A stretch of DNA of 42,937 nucleotides, from contig JAVBKP010000114.1 of assembly GCA_031553975.1 (NCBI GenBank), positions 1 to 42,937 of the forward strand, written 5' to 3'. The stretch is from JAVBKP01 sp031553975 (GTDB lineage: Bacteria > Bacillota > Clostridia > Peptostreptococcales > Anaerovoracaceae). Position numbers and translations under genes: made by a program. This document shows positions 25,710 to 33,108 of the stretch, piece by piece. Below the pieces are notes generated by a model. The model was given only the letters and a program-made list of their open reading frames with translations. It searched no databases and was not told the DNA's origin. Within the stretch, counting starts at the first letter, position 1. Each line of letters opens with the position of its first letter.

Positions 25710-26466
25710 AAAAGCCAGAGAAAAGAGCAAGAGTGGTATCTACCATGTAGTAATACGTGGGAATAACGGACAAAACATTTTTTTTGACGAAGAAGACAAG
25801 CAAGAGTTTTTAAATACTTTGTTTTTTTGTAGGCAAACGGATGGATTTCTTTTGTTTGCCTATGCCTTGTTTGATGAGCATGCACATTTTATCATTAGAG
25901 AAGAGTCTGTGAACGTGGCGAATATATTGAAGCACATAACGACTAAATACGTAAGATGGCATAATAAAAAACATGGTGAGCATGGCAGACTGTTACATGA
26001 TCGATATTTAAGTGAGCCTGTGGATACTGAGGAAGATTTAATGCGAAGCATACGTTATGTTACTGTTCATGGCCAGCAGTTCCATGGCACCCAAAGTTTT
26101 GATGTGGAACCTTGGAATTCATACAAGGAGTACAAGGATTTAAATACAGATAAGGTAGAAAGTGACATTATATTTGGTCTTCTAGCCGATGAAAGTGAAG
26201 AAGGAGCAATGTTGTTTAAAGCCTTCCTAGGACTGAAGAGCCAAGATGAATTTATAGATATAGGCACAGAGAGAATCATGCTATCTGATGATAGAATTAG
26301 GGATATTGTTATTGAAAAATATGGCATAGAAGATGGTAGCCTAGAGGGTATAGAAAAGGAAAGGCAGACGGAGATATTGAGAGAGCTAAAGAGTATCAAT
26401 GGTATTTCTATACGTCGACTTGCTCGTGCCACAGGGTTAACAAAGTTTGTAGTTGAAAAGGCATAA
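25702..26466 (+). CDS. REP-associated tyrosine transposase-like protein (RAYT, Y1 family)
   Basis: 254 residues. The N-terminal half is a Y1 HUH-type transposase domain: YHVVIRGNNGQNIFFDEED near 14, the metal-binding HxH at H60/H62 (FDEHAHFII) and the probable catalytic tyrosine Y83 (TKYVRWHN), followed by GRLLHDRYLSEPV and MRSIRYVTVHGQ. The C-terminus carries a helix-turn-helix (GISIRRLARATGLTKFVVEKA). It overlaps rdgB by 8 bases and has a good GGAGG, so it is expressed with housekeeping genes. I see no terminal repeats around it. The window contains REP-like palindromes, which are the kind of element RAYTs are known to accompany. Confidence 0.82.
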   Translation: MPRKAREKSKSGIYHVVIRGNNGQNIFFDEEDKQEFLNTLFFCRQTDGFLLFAYALFDEHAHFIIREESVNVANILKHITTKYVRWHNKKHGEHGRLLHDRYLSEPVDTEEDLMRSIRYVTVHGQQFHGTQSFDVEPWNSYKEYKDLNTDKVESDIIFGLLADESEEGAMLFKAFLGLKSQDEFIDIGTERIMLSDDRIRDIVIEKYGIEDGSLEGIEKERQTEILRELKSINGISIRRLARATGLTKFVVEKA

Positions 26467-26490
26467 TAATCAATAGACAAGGTAAAATAT

Positions 26491-27831
26491 ATGAAAAAAA
26501 TAATAGGATTGCTTCTTTGTACATTGCTACTGAGTTGTTCAATATTCCAAATTAATATTCAAAATGTCTTTGCAGAAACAGAGCTTGACATAGTAGGTTC
26601 TGCAGCGGTGTTAATAGATGGAGCCACGGGACAAGTTTTGTATGAAAAAAACATGCATGAGCGTAAGGCACCAGCTAGCACAACAAAGATTATGACAGGG
26701 ATTCTAGCTATAGAGTCCCTTGATTTTACCACTGTGGTAGTGGCCGATCAAGAAGCCGCCGCGGTGGAGCCTACCAATCTGAAAATGAAAATAGGCGAGA
26801 GATTCACAGTAGAGCAGCTAGTCAATGCCATGCTAATAAAATCTGCAAATGATACGGCTATACTGTTGGCTAAGACTATGGGTGGAACGGTAGAGGAATT
26901 TGCGGACTTGATGAATGCCAAAGCCAAGGAGGTTGGGGCACTGGATACAACTTTTAAAAATGCCAATGGGCTGACCCATCCAGAGCACTTAACCACAGCT
27001 TACGATTTAGCCCAGATGGCAAGATATGCCATGAAAAATACCACGTTTAGAGAGATAGTCACAAAGGGCGAATACGTTATTCCTCCCACAAATATGACAG
27101 AAGAGCATAGGCTCATAAAGAGTACCAATGAGTTATTGTTTAACATAAAAAATATTGCATATAATGGTCAGCCTATGACCACAGAATATGGAGGTGCTAC
27201 AGGAATTAAGACAGGGTATACAAAGGCTGCTGGAAAATGCTTTGTAGGTTCCGCCATAAGAGGTGGACGGGAGTTGATCACAGTTGTCCTAGGTTCCGAC
27301 GAAAAAAATATGAGCTTAGATACAATAAAAATGTTGGATTATGGATTTGAGAATTATAAGAATTATACAGTGCCGACTGATGAAAAATTGTCAAAAGGCA
27401 TTAAAATTAGAAGTGGGGAAAAGCAAAAAGTTAGAATTGGACTAGCTGAAACGCCACTTGTAACTATACCCGCCTCTGTAGATGTGGCAGGCATCAGGGG
27501 AGAAATAGAAATCAATGAGAATTTGACAGCGCCGGTAACCCTAGCCCAAGAGGTGGGTGTGTACAATATTTATGATGCTGATGGTATACTGAGACATCAA
27601 ATTAGTATTGTGGCTACAGAGAGTGTAGACGCCAGCGCATGGCTTGACCCTATTGCTACCATCAAAGGCATTGGAAAGTCACTGATTGTGCCCAGTATTA
27701 TATTTTTGGCAGTGATATTGCTATTGACAATGGTATATGTAGTGTTAGCAATAAAAGCAAAAGGAAAACAAAAAAATAGGCAAAGAACGGAGTCCAAGCC
27801 TATTTTTGCGAAAAAACGTAGATTTAGATAG
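26491..27831 (+). CDS. dacF: D-alanyl-D-alanine carboxypeptidase (DacF/PBP5 type)
   Basis: Penicillin-binding protein that trims the terminal D-Ala of peptidoglycan stem peptides. It has a signal peptide (residues 1-29), the SxxK motif STTK at 63-66 (APASTTKIMTG), the SxN motif (KSANDTAILLAK near 112) and the KTG motif (GIKTGYTKAAGKC near 239). A PBP5 C-terminal beta domain follows (~300-385). A C-terminal transmembrane helix (~398-422, IFLAVILLLTMVYVVLA) and a very basic tail anchor it, in place of the usual amphipathic helix. DacF-like enzymes often serve in sporulation, but no sporulation promoter was identified. Confidence 0.9.
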   Translation: MKKIIGLLLCTLLLSCSIFQINIQNVFAETELDIVGSAAVLIDGATGQVLYEKNMHERKAPASTTKIMTGILAIESLDFTTVVVADQEAAAVEPTNLKMKIGERFTVEQLVNAMLIKSANDTAILLAKTMGGTVEEFADLMNAKAKEVGALDTTFKNANGLTHPEHLTTAYDLAQMARYAMKNTTFREIVTKGEYVIPPTNMTEEHRLIKSTNELLFNIKNIAYNGQPMTTEYGGATGIKTGYTKAAGKCFVGSAIRGGRELITVVLGSDEKNMSLDTIKMLDYGFENYKNYTVPTDEKLSKGIKIRSGEKQKVRIGLAETPLVTIPASVDVAGIRGEIEINENLTAPVTLAQEVGVYNIYDADGILRHQISIVATESVDASAWLDPIATIKGIGKSLIVPSIIFLAVILLLTMVYVVLAIKAKGKQKNRQRTESKPIFAKKRRFR

Positions 27832-27846
27832 TATAAATTTAAATAA

Positions 27847-28125
27847 TTACCATTTCTCGATAATACCAATGATTTTATCAAATTTTTCTCTTTGATCACT
27901 CGGAATCATTGGACGCATAGTTTTGATTAATTGGAGCTGCCTGTTAAAGGCGGCTCTATCCTTTGTTAGAGAGTCTTTCATACCCATCAATTCTCGAAGT
28001 ATTTCTTCCTCACTTTTGTTTTGGTATTGGTTAAACAATGAGCCCATGTTTTTCAGCCCGCTTAACTCGTTTTGCCCTACGCCCATTTGTTGGGCTAAGC
28101 GCAATAGCATATTTATATCTGCCAT
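27847..28125 (-). CDS. Small helical protein of unknown function
   Basis: 92 residues from an ATG at 28125 with GGAGG 5-9 bases before it; an in-frame ATG at 28149 lies before this site. The sequence MADINMLLRLAQQMGVGQNE continues as a mostly helical, charged protein (EEEILRELMGMKDSL, FDKIIGIIEKW) with no Cys, signal peptide or membrane segment. I do not recognise the family. It is divergent from the Gly-Asn-Leu repeat protein and shares its promoter region. Both contain short segments of similar flavour (runs of L, M, G and Q), so a shared function is possible. Confidence 0.6.
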   Translation of the reverse strand: MADINMLLRLAQQMGVGQNELSGLKNMGSLFNQYQNKSEEEILRELMGMKDSLTKDRAAFNRQLQLIKTMRPMIPSDQREKFDKIIGIIEKW

Positions 28126-28145
28126 ACAACCTCCATGCACATTCA

Positions 28146-28181
28146 TCATATACTTTACATAAACTATAGAAAAGTATATGA
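28146..28181. promoter_or_regulatory. Inverted repeat between divergent unknown genes, possible paired promoters
   Basis: TCATATACTTT (28146-28156) and AAAGTATATGA (28171-28181) form perfect 11-bp arms with a 14-base spacer. Each arm read outward resembles a sporulation-sigma -10 box (CATATACTT versus CATACAATT-like sequences). A CATAnnnTA pattern (CATAAACTA, 28158-28166) with AC 17 bases upstream also fits sigma K. So this could be a shared operator or two overlapping opposed promoters. Both readings are by eye. Confidence 0.4.
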
Positions 28182-28198
28182 CGTCTTGGAGGTATTTT

Positions 28199-28741
28199 AT
28201 GAATCAGGGAATTCTTTTGTTACTACTTTTAGGTTTTTCCAACATGCAAAAAAACGATACATATGGTGGATTAGGCAAATTGACCAGTTTGGGGTTACCA
28301 AAGGGAATAGGGAATCTAGGAAGTTTAGGAAATTTAGGGAGCCTAGGAAATCTAGGAAATCTAGGGCAGATTAATACACAGAGTATGGTAAAGCAGATGC
28401 AAGAAGTCATAGAGGTAATGCAGCGCGTAGAAAAAATTGGCAAGCTAGCTGACTTTTCTACTGTGAAAAAAAGACCCAATCAAGGGCAGGCACATGAAGA
28501 AGAACAAGGAGGAGGTTCCCTCTTAGGAAATCTTGGCGAATCTTTTAACAATGTAAGAGATTTTTTAGGCGGCAGCAATGGTGAGGAAGAAAAGGCCTTT
28601 GAAGCAAGAGTAGATACCCAATCAAAACCAAGCCAATCCCAAGGCGGATTAGGTGGATTTGACCTAGGAAACCTAGATATCGACAAGATTATGCAGATGG
28701 TCAATCTATTTTCGGCCATGAATGGTGGAAATAAAAAATAA
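28199..28741 (+). CDS. Gly-Asn-Leu repeat protein of unknown function
   Basis: 180 residues from an ATG at 28199, with GGAGG at 28188-28192; an upstream in-frame ATG at 28178 precedes that site. The N-terminus has a short hydrophobic stretch (ILLLLLLGF, 5-13). Residues ~25-56 are Gly/Leu-rich with six tandem Gly-(Asn/Ser)-Leu triplets. A helical segment follows (VKQMQEVIEVMQRVEKIGKLADF, ~63-85), then a polar Gln/Gly/Glu-rich part and a Gly-Leu-Asp-rich end (GGLGGFDLGNLDIDKIMQMV). Low complexity and position suggest a structural or spore-associated protein, but no family is recognised. Confidence 0.6.
   Translation: MNQGILLLLLLGFSNMQKNDTYGGLGKLTSLGLPKGIGNLGSLGNLGSLGNLGNLGQINTQSMVKQMQEVIEVMQRVEKIGKLADFSTVKKRPNQGQAHEEEQGGGSLLGNLGESFNNVRDFLGGSNGEEEKAFEARVDTQSKPSQSQGGLGGFDLGNLDIDKIMQMVNLFSAMNGGNKK
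28310..28363 (+). repeat. Six 9-bp tandem repeats coding Gly-Asn/Ser-Leu
   Basis: Six consecutive units of the type GGAAATCTA (GGGAATCTA, GGAAGTTTA, GGAAATTTA, GGGAGCCTA, GGAAATCTA, GGAAATCTA). The last two are identical, which points to recent duplication and possible length variation by slippage in steps of three residues. Confidence 0.8.
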
Positions 28742-28809
28742 ATATATAGGCGCATCTTCTTTTTTGGTGTATAATAACCTTATAAATCTAAAGAAGGTAG
28801 GTAAATAAT

Positions 28810-29739
28810 ATGGCATTTGTATCAACAAAAGAGATGTTAGAAAAGGCGTTAAAGAGCGACTATGCAGTAGGGGCTTTCAATGTTAATAATATGGAGATTA
28901 TCCAAGGGATAGTAGAGGCAGCTAGCTTAGAAAAAGCGCCTATTATCCTTCAAGTATCTGCTGGTGCTAGAAAATACGCCAAGCCAATCTATTTGGTGAA
29001 ACTGGTCGAGGCAGCTATGGCAGATACAGGACTAGATATTGCATTGCATCTAGACCATGGAGATACTGTGGATATATGTAAAAAATGTGTAGATGACGGA
29101 TTTACTTCTGTTATGATAGATGCTTCTAAATTCCCGTTCGAGGAGAATATTAGAATTACCAAAGAAGTGGTAGAATATGCTCATGCCAAAGGTGTTACCG
29201 TAGAGGCAGAACTTGGAAAGCTAGCTGGTGTTGAGGATGATGTGAATGTTTCTGCTAGAGACGCCACATTCACTGATCCAGATGAAGCTGCTGAGTTTGT
29301 TGAAAGAACTGGTGTAGATTCATTGGCTATTGCCATTGGTACAAGCCATGGCGCATATAAGTTTAAGGGTGAGGCATATTTGGATTTTGATCGCCTTAAA
29401 AAGATTAGTAGTTTGATTCCAAACACACCGCTGGTTCTCCACGGGGCATCAAGCGTTCTTCCAGAATTCGTGAAAAGATGCAATGACTTTGGTGGTAAGA
29501 TTCCAGGCGCGCAAGGTGTACCTGAGGAGATGATTAGAGAGGCTGCAAGATATGGCGTATCTAAAGTCAATGTAGATACTGACCTTAGACTTGCTATGAC
29601 AGCGGAGATTAGAAGATTCTTCATAGAATCTCCAGAAGCTTTTGACCCACGTCAATACTTAGGACCTGGTAGAGATGCTGTTACTCGTATTGTTCAGCAC
29701 AAGATCAAAAATGTGTTAGGAGCAAGCAACAAAGCTTAA
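28810..29739 (+). CDS. fba: Fructose-1,6-bisphosphate aldolase, class II
   Basis: Zinc-dependent glycolytic aldolase that cleaves fructose 1,6-bisphosphate to DHAP and glyceraldehyde 3-phosphate. Visible motifs: AVGAFNVNNMEIIQGIVEAA near 20, zinc ligands in HLDHGDT near 80, SVMIDASKFPFEENI near 98, EAELGKLAGVEDDV near 136, AIGTSHGAYKF near 178, HGASSV near 210 and KVNVDTDLR near 256. Length 309 is typical of the FbaA/GatY family. A TATAAT at 28770-28775 lies 35 bases before the ATG, but no convincing -35 box matches it. cheW follows after 15 bases. Confidence 0.95.
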   Translation: MAFVSTKEMLEKALKSDYAVGAFNVNNMEIIQGIVEAASLEKAPIILQVSAGARKYAKPIYLVKLVEAAMADTGLDIALHLDHGDTVDICKKCVDDGFTSVMIDASKFPFEENIRITKEVVEYAHAKGVTVEAELGKLAGVEDDVNVSARDATFTDPDEAAEFVERTGVDSLAIAIGTSHGAYKFKGEAYLDFDRLKKISSLIPNTPLVLHGASSVLPEFVKRCNDFGGKIPGAQGVPEEMIREAARYGVSKVNVDTDLRLAMTAEIRRFFIESPEAFDPRQYLGPGRDAVTRIVQHKIKNVLGASNKA

Positions 29740-29754
29740 GGAGGCCTGGAAATC

Positions 29755-30213
29755 ATGGAACAATACCTTTCGTTTTTAATAGGACGTGAATTCTATGCAC
29801 TTGATATATCCGGCGTGATAGAGATTGTAGGCATACAGAAGATTACAAAAATGCCACAACAACCCAATTATGTAAAGGGTACTATCAATCTAAGAGGAAG
29901 AATAATTCCGACTATAGATGTGAGAGCTAAATTTGGCAAAGCAGAAATTCCTTACAATGAGCGTACGTGCATAATCGTAGTTGATATAGCGGAAACGATG
30001 GTAGGGTTCATTGTGGACTCCGTAGATGAGGTTATGACAATCGACGAGACCACCATATCTGAGATTCCTCAAAAAAGTGGCGTGGATTTCAAAGAAAAAT
30101 ACCTAAAGGGTATAGTTAAGAGAGAACATAAAGTGATTCTATTGTTAGAAATCGAAAAACTTGTAGACGAGGAGCAACTAAGGCAAATAAAAGAGTTGAA
30201 GGGTATTGAGTAA
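29755..30213 (+). CDS. cheW: Chemotaxis coupling protein CheW
   Basis: 152 residues of a single CheW domain: YLSFLIGREFYALDISGVIEIV at the start, then KMPQQPNYVKGTINLRGRIIPTIDVRAKFG near 32-62, TCIIVVDIAETMVGFIVDSVDEVMTI near 71-97 and KGIVKREHKVILLLEIEKLV near 117. CheW links chemoreceptors to the kinase CheA on the inner membrane face. It is expressed behind fba, apart from any other chemotaxis gene in the window. The organism is therefore probably motile, or has a related signalling array. Confidence 0.92.
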   Translation: MEQYLSFLIGREFYALDISGVIEIVGIQKITKMPQQPNYVKGTINLRGRIIPTIDVRAKFGKAEIPYNERTCIIVVDIAETMVGFIVDSVDEVMTIDETTISEIPQKSGVDFKEKYLKGIVKREHKVILLLEIEKLVDEEQLRQIKELKGIE

Positions 30214-30240
30214 CCCATAGATTCAGAATAAGACAATATA

Positions 30241-30272
30241 AAAGGCGATGCAGCTAAAATTGCATCGCCTTT
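30241..30272. terminator. Bidirectional intrinsic terminator
   Basis: AAAGGCGATGCA (30241-30252), loop GCTAAAAT, TGCATCGCCTTT (30261-30272), a perfect 12-bp stem with A/T ends. It lies exactly between the converging cheW and YceG-like genes. Confidence 0.9.
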
Positions 30273-30279
30273 GTTGTTG

Positions 30280-30822
30280 TTATTTTCCTGTCAGGACTTT
30301 CATAATCTCAGGGATAGAGGAACCAGATTTAATGACAAAAGTACCAGCCCGTAGCTTTGAACCTAAATTGCCATCATTTAGCACTTTTAAAAATTCATTT
30401 TTATCACGGATAAGACCATTGTCTTGTAATATTTGTGCTACTTTAGAGCCGGTAGAACCACCTGGAATTATGATGGATACGTCTTTGCCAGCAGGTACAT
30501 TGGATGAGAGGCTTGTCCCAGTAGGGCTGGTGGTGGTTACGGCGCTCATGGTTGAAGCCGATGGTGTAGTGCTGACAATTCCACTCTCTAGGGCATCAGA
30601 AGAAGTGGTAATACCCTCATTGCTGGTGGTATCAACTAAATCCTCATTAGAGGAGGAACGCATACCCATGTCATCATCAGGTATGTCTTCAAACCCAAGA
30701 GAATCGGAGAAGGACATTATATTGGAGACGCTGACAAATATTATTAACCCTGCTGCCAAGGTAATAAGTCCACCTGCGAATATATCACTATAGTTATAAA
30801 ACCAATCCTTTAATTTATTCAT
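30280..30822 (-). CDS. Small membrane protein with YceG/MltG-like N-terminal domain only
   Basis: 180 residues. AAGGAG is five bases ahead of the ATG at 30822. One transmembrane helix (~16-38, FAGGLITLAAGLIIFVSVSNI) is followed by a Ser/Thr-rich linker (~50-112). The C-terminal domain (VSIIIPGGSTGSKVAQILQDNGLI, LRAGTFVIKSGSSIPEIMKVL) matches the LysM-like N-terminal part of endolytic transglycosylase MltG/YceG. The catalytic YceG region is absent, so it cannot be a working transglycosylase on its own. It may bind or regulate wall synthesis. Similar short proteins occur in Clostridia under the MltG name. Confidence 0.7.
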   Translation of the reverse strand: MNKLKDWFYNYSDIFAGGLITLAAGLIIFVSVSNIMSFSDSLGFEDIPDDDMGMRSSSNEDLVDTTSNEGITTSSDALESGIVSTTPSASTMSAVTTTSPTGTSLSSNVPAGKDVSIIIPGGSTGSKVAQILQDNGLIRDKNEFLKVLNDGNLGSKLRAGTFVIKSGSSIPEIMKVLTGK

Positions 30823-30867
30823 AATCACTCCTTATTTGAATCAAAACAACCTCTTGATATCTTAAAT

Positions 30868-30896
30868 ATAATAACATAAAATCTTATTGCGGGCAA
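30868..30896 (-). promoter_or_regulatory. Candidate promoter for the YceG-like gene
   Basis: On the minus strand TTGCCC (30896-30891), a 17-base spacer and TATTAT (30873-30868). Its -35 box overlaps that of the divergent korA promoter. Confidence 0.45.
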
Positions 30897-30915
30897 GGTC
30901 ATTGGTGTGTATAAT
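30887..30915 (+). promoter_or_regulatory. Candidate promoter for the kor operon
   Basis: TTGCGG (30887-30892), a 17-base spacer and a perfect TATAAT (30910-30915). The ATG of korA is 44 bases after the -10 box. It shares bases 30891-30892 with the -35 box of the divergent promoter. Confidence 0.5.
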
Positions 30916-30958
30916 CTAGATAGGATATCATTTCAACTCTACATCCGAGGAGAACAAA

Positions 30959-32080
30959 ATGGGGACAAATCAGAATACATTAAAAGTAGTTATGCAAGGC
31001 AACGAAGCATGTGCAAAAGGCGCAATACATGCAGGTTGCCGTTTTTTTGCAGGTTACCCAATTACACCTTCTACTGAAATAATAGAGCTTTTATCGTCAG
31101 AAATGTTCAAATTAGACGATGGGGCTTTTATTCAAATGGAGGACGAAATCGGCTCAGCCTGTGCGATCATTGGTGCTAGATGGGGTGGTAAAAAGGCCAT
31201 GACAGCCACGTCAGGACCAGGATTTACATTGATGATGGAAGCTATAGGATATGCGGTCTGTACAGAAACACCTATGGTGGTTATCAACGTGCAAAGGGGG
31301 GGCCCGTCTACGGGACAGCCGACCATGTCCTCCCAGCAAGATATTTATCAAGCGAAATATGGAAGCCATGGGGATTACGAAATTATTGCACTAGCACCAT
31401 CTTCAGTGCAAGAGATGTATGACTTTACCATAAAGGCATTTGAACTATCAGAAAGGTTTAGAACAGCTGTCATCGTGTTAGCTGATGAGATTATAGGTCA
31501 TATGAGGGAAAAAATCAGCATTCATACAGGCCCTTCATTAAACCTGAACTTTGGAGAGATATCTGAGGTACTCTCACCACAAGGAGATTTTTTCACAGGA
31601 AAAAATCTTTTCGTAGAAGGGCAGTTGCATGATAGCACGGGGAACCGAGTAGGACATATTCCTACCAAGAGTAGCGAGCTAATTGAATCCATTAGAAATA
31701 AAATAATCGACAATATTGATGAGATACAAAGTTTGGACTACATACATATGGAAGATGCGGAAGTAGCTATTTTAGTGTATGGATCTGTTGCTAGACCTAG
31801 TATTGCCACCATAGCTAGCGTGCGAGAGGCTGGCATTAAGGTAGGAGTAGTGAAAGTCAATACGGTGTGGCCTTTCCCAGAAAAAGCAATTCAAAAAGCT
31901 ATGGCTGGTTGCAGGACAATATTTGTGCCAGAGATGAATGTTGGGAAATATTGCAAGGAGATAGAGCGCTGTTTGAAGGATAAAAAAGTTGTTTCGCTAC
32001 CTAAGACAGGCGGAGAGATACACAGCCCGACGGAGCTTTATGAAGCGATTCTTAGCGAAGAGGGGACAAATAATGAATAA
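30959..32080 (+). CDS. korA: 2-oxoacid:ferredoxin oxidoreductase, alpha subunit
   Basis: Alpha subunit of a four-subunit oxidoreductase that oxidatively decarboxylates a 2-oxoacid to acyl-CoA and reduces ferredoxin. It has the family pyrimidine-binding N-terminal pattern: GNEACAKGAIHAGCRFFAGYPITPSTEI near 15-42, EDEIGSACAIIGARWGGKKAMTATSGPG near 62-90 and QRGGPSTGQPT near 116. The C-terminal transketolase-like domain begins near 260 (AEVAILVYGSVAR). Length 373 fits KorA/VorB. 2-oxoglutarate is the default substrate, and 2-oxoisovalerate is a serious alternative. The end overlaps korB by 8 bases. Confidence 0.88.
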   Translation: MGTNQNTLKVVMQGNEACAKGAIHAGCRFFAGYPITPSTEIIELLSSEMFKLDDGAFIQMEDEIGSACAIIGARWGGKKAMTATSGPGFTLMMEAIGYAVCTETPMVVINVQRGGPSTGQPTMSSQQDIYQAKYGSHGDYEIIALAPSSVQEMYDFTIKAFELSERFRTAVIVLADEIIGHMREKISIHTGPSLNLNFGEISEVLSPQGDFFTGKNLFVEGQLHDSTGNRVGHIPTKSSELIESIRNKIIDNIDEIQSLDYIHMEDAEVAILVYGSVARPSIATIASVREAGIKVGVVKVNTVWPFPEKAIQKAMAGCRTIFVPEMNVGKYCKEIERCLKDKKVVSLPKTGGEIHSPTELYEAILSEEGTNNE

Positions 32081-32891
32081 GGTATATGAAAAATATGTAA
32101 AGAAAGAGATGTTACCCAATCTCTTCTGCCCAGGTTGTGGCAACGGTATTGTACAATCTGCGTTTATCAGGGCGGTGGATGAACTACAAAACAAAGATGA
32201 AATAGCCTGTGTCAGCGGCATTGGATGCTCATCTTGGATTCCATGTTATTTGAAACTAGATGTGATGCACACAATTCATGGAAGGGCTTTGGCATTTGCC
32301 CAAGGGTTGAAATTAAGCCAACCAAATAAAAAAATTGTGGTTTTCACAGGCGACGGTGATTGTCTTGCCATAGGCGGAAATCATCTCTTACATGCGGCTA
32401 AACGGAATGTTGACCTAACGGTCATCATGGTGAATAACTTCATTTACGGCATGACGGGGGGACAAAAATCACCTACCACACCTAAGAAGTCCAATACAAA
32501 AACCACACCATTTGGGGTGATTGAAGAGCCTGCTGACGGGTGCAAACTGGCCATGGCCATGGGGGCGAGTTTTGTGGCGAGATGGACTACGGCTCATCCA
32601 ATACAATTAGAAAGAGCAATTAAGGCGGGCATGGAACATAAGGGGTTTTCCTTTATAGAGGTATTGGCTCAATGTCCAGAACAAGGTGGCAAGAATATAT
32701 TTGGAGACCGTTCTCCCGAAACAATATTAAAATACTTCAAAGAGCAGACGTATATTTTTAAAGAAGGCGACGTGGAGCAACCAGATAAGTTTAAGCTAGG
32801 GCTGTTAAAACATACGCCAGAGGCTATAGAATATATAGATCGTATTAACCAAAATCTTGCACCATATAGAGAAAAAGGAGCAAAAGAGTAA
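32073..32891 (+). CDS. korB: 2-oxoacid:ferredoxin oxidoreductase, beta subunit
   Basis: TPP-binding beta subunit, 272 residues. It has CPGCGNGIVQSAF (residues 18-30), VSGIGCSSWIPCYL, HTIHGRALAFAQGLKL, the TPP/Mg motif GDGDCLAIGGNHLLHAAKRN through VNNFIYGMTGG near 94-130, and CPEQGGKNIFG near 200. The ATG at 32073 follows GAGGGG and gives the usual N-terminus. An earlier in-frame start at 31989 would read through the end of korA. Cysteines in CPGC and IGCSS are cluster or structural ligands known in this family. Confidence 0.9.
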   Translation: MNKVYEKYVKKEMLPNLFCPGCGNGIVQSAFIRAVDELQNKDEIACVSGIGCSSWIPCYLKLDVMHTIHGRALAFAQGLKLSQPNKKIVVFTGDGDCLAIGGNHLLHAAKRNVDLTVIMVNNFIYGMTGGQKSPTTPKKSNTKTTPFGVIEEPADGCKLAMAMGASFVARWTTAHPIQLERAIKAGMEHKGFSFIEVLAQCPEQGGKNIFGDRSPETILKYFKEQTYIFKEGDVEQPDKFKLGLLKHTPEAIEYIDRINQNLAPYREKGAKE

Positions 32892-32892
32892 T

Positions 32893-33108
32893 ATGATGAA
32901 AATAGAAATTAGCAAAATTTATTGCAAAGGTTGCGAAATATGTGTGAATGCTTGCCCGAAAAAAGTCTTTAGACGTTCTAAACTTCGTAACAACTATGGT
33001 ACAGAGATGCCTGAAGTATACAATGCTGAGGAGTGTATTGCCTGCAGAATATGCGAGAGAATGTGTCCTGACGGATGTATTAACGTTGAGGAGAGTACGG
33101 AGAAATGA
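32893..33108 (+). CDS. korD: 2-oxoacid:ferredoxin oxidoreductase, ferredoxin-like delta subunit
   Basis: 71-residue protein with two 4Fe-4S motifs: CKGCEICVNACPK (near 10-22) and CIACRICERMCPD (near 52-64). It passes electrons from the alpha-beta core to external ferredoxin. ATG occurs at 32893 and 32896; AAGGAG at 32875 is nearer to the first. It follows korB by one base, and its end overlaps korC (ATGA). Confidence 0.88.
   Translation: MMKIEISKIYCKGCEICVNACPKKVFRRSKLRNNYGTEMPEVYNAEECIACRICERMCPDGCINVEESTEK

Noticed and set aside
28770..28775. TATAAT ahead of fba as a complete promoter
   Set aside because: No -35 match at 16-18 bases, and the TG of an extended -10 is off by one base. It may still be used, but the sequence does not show it.
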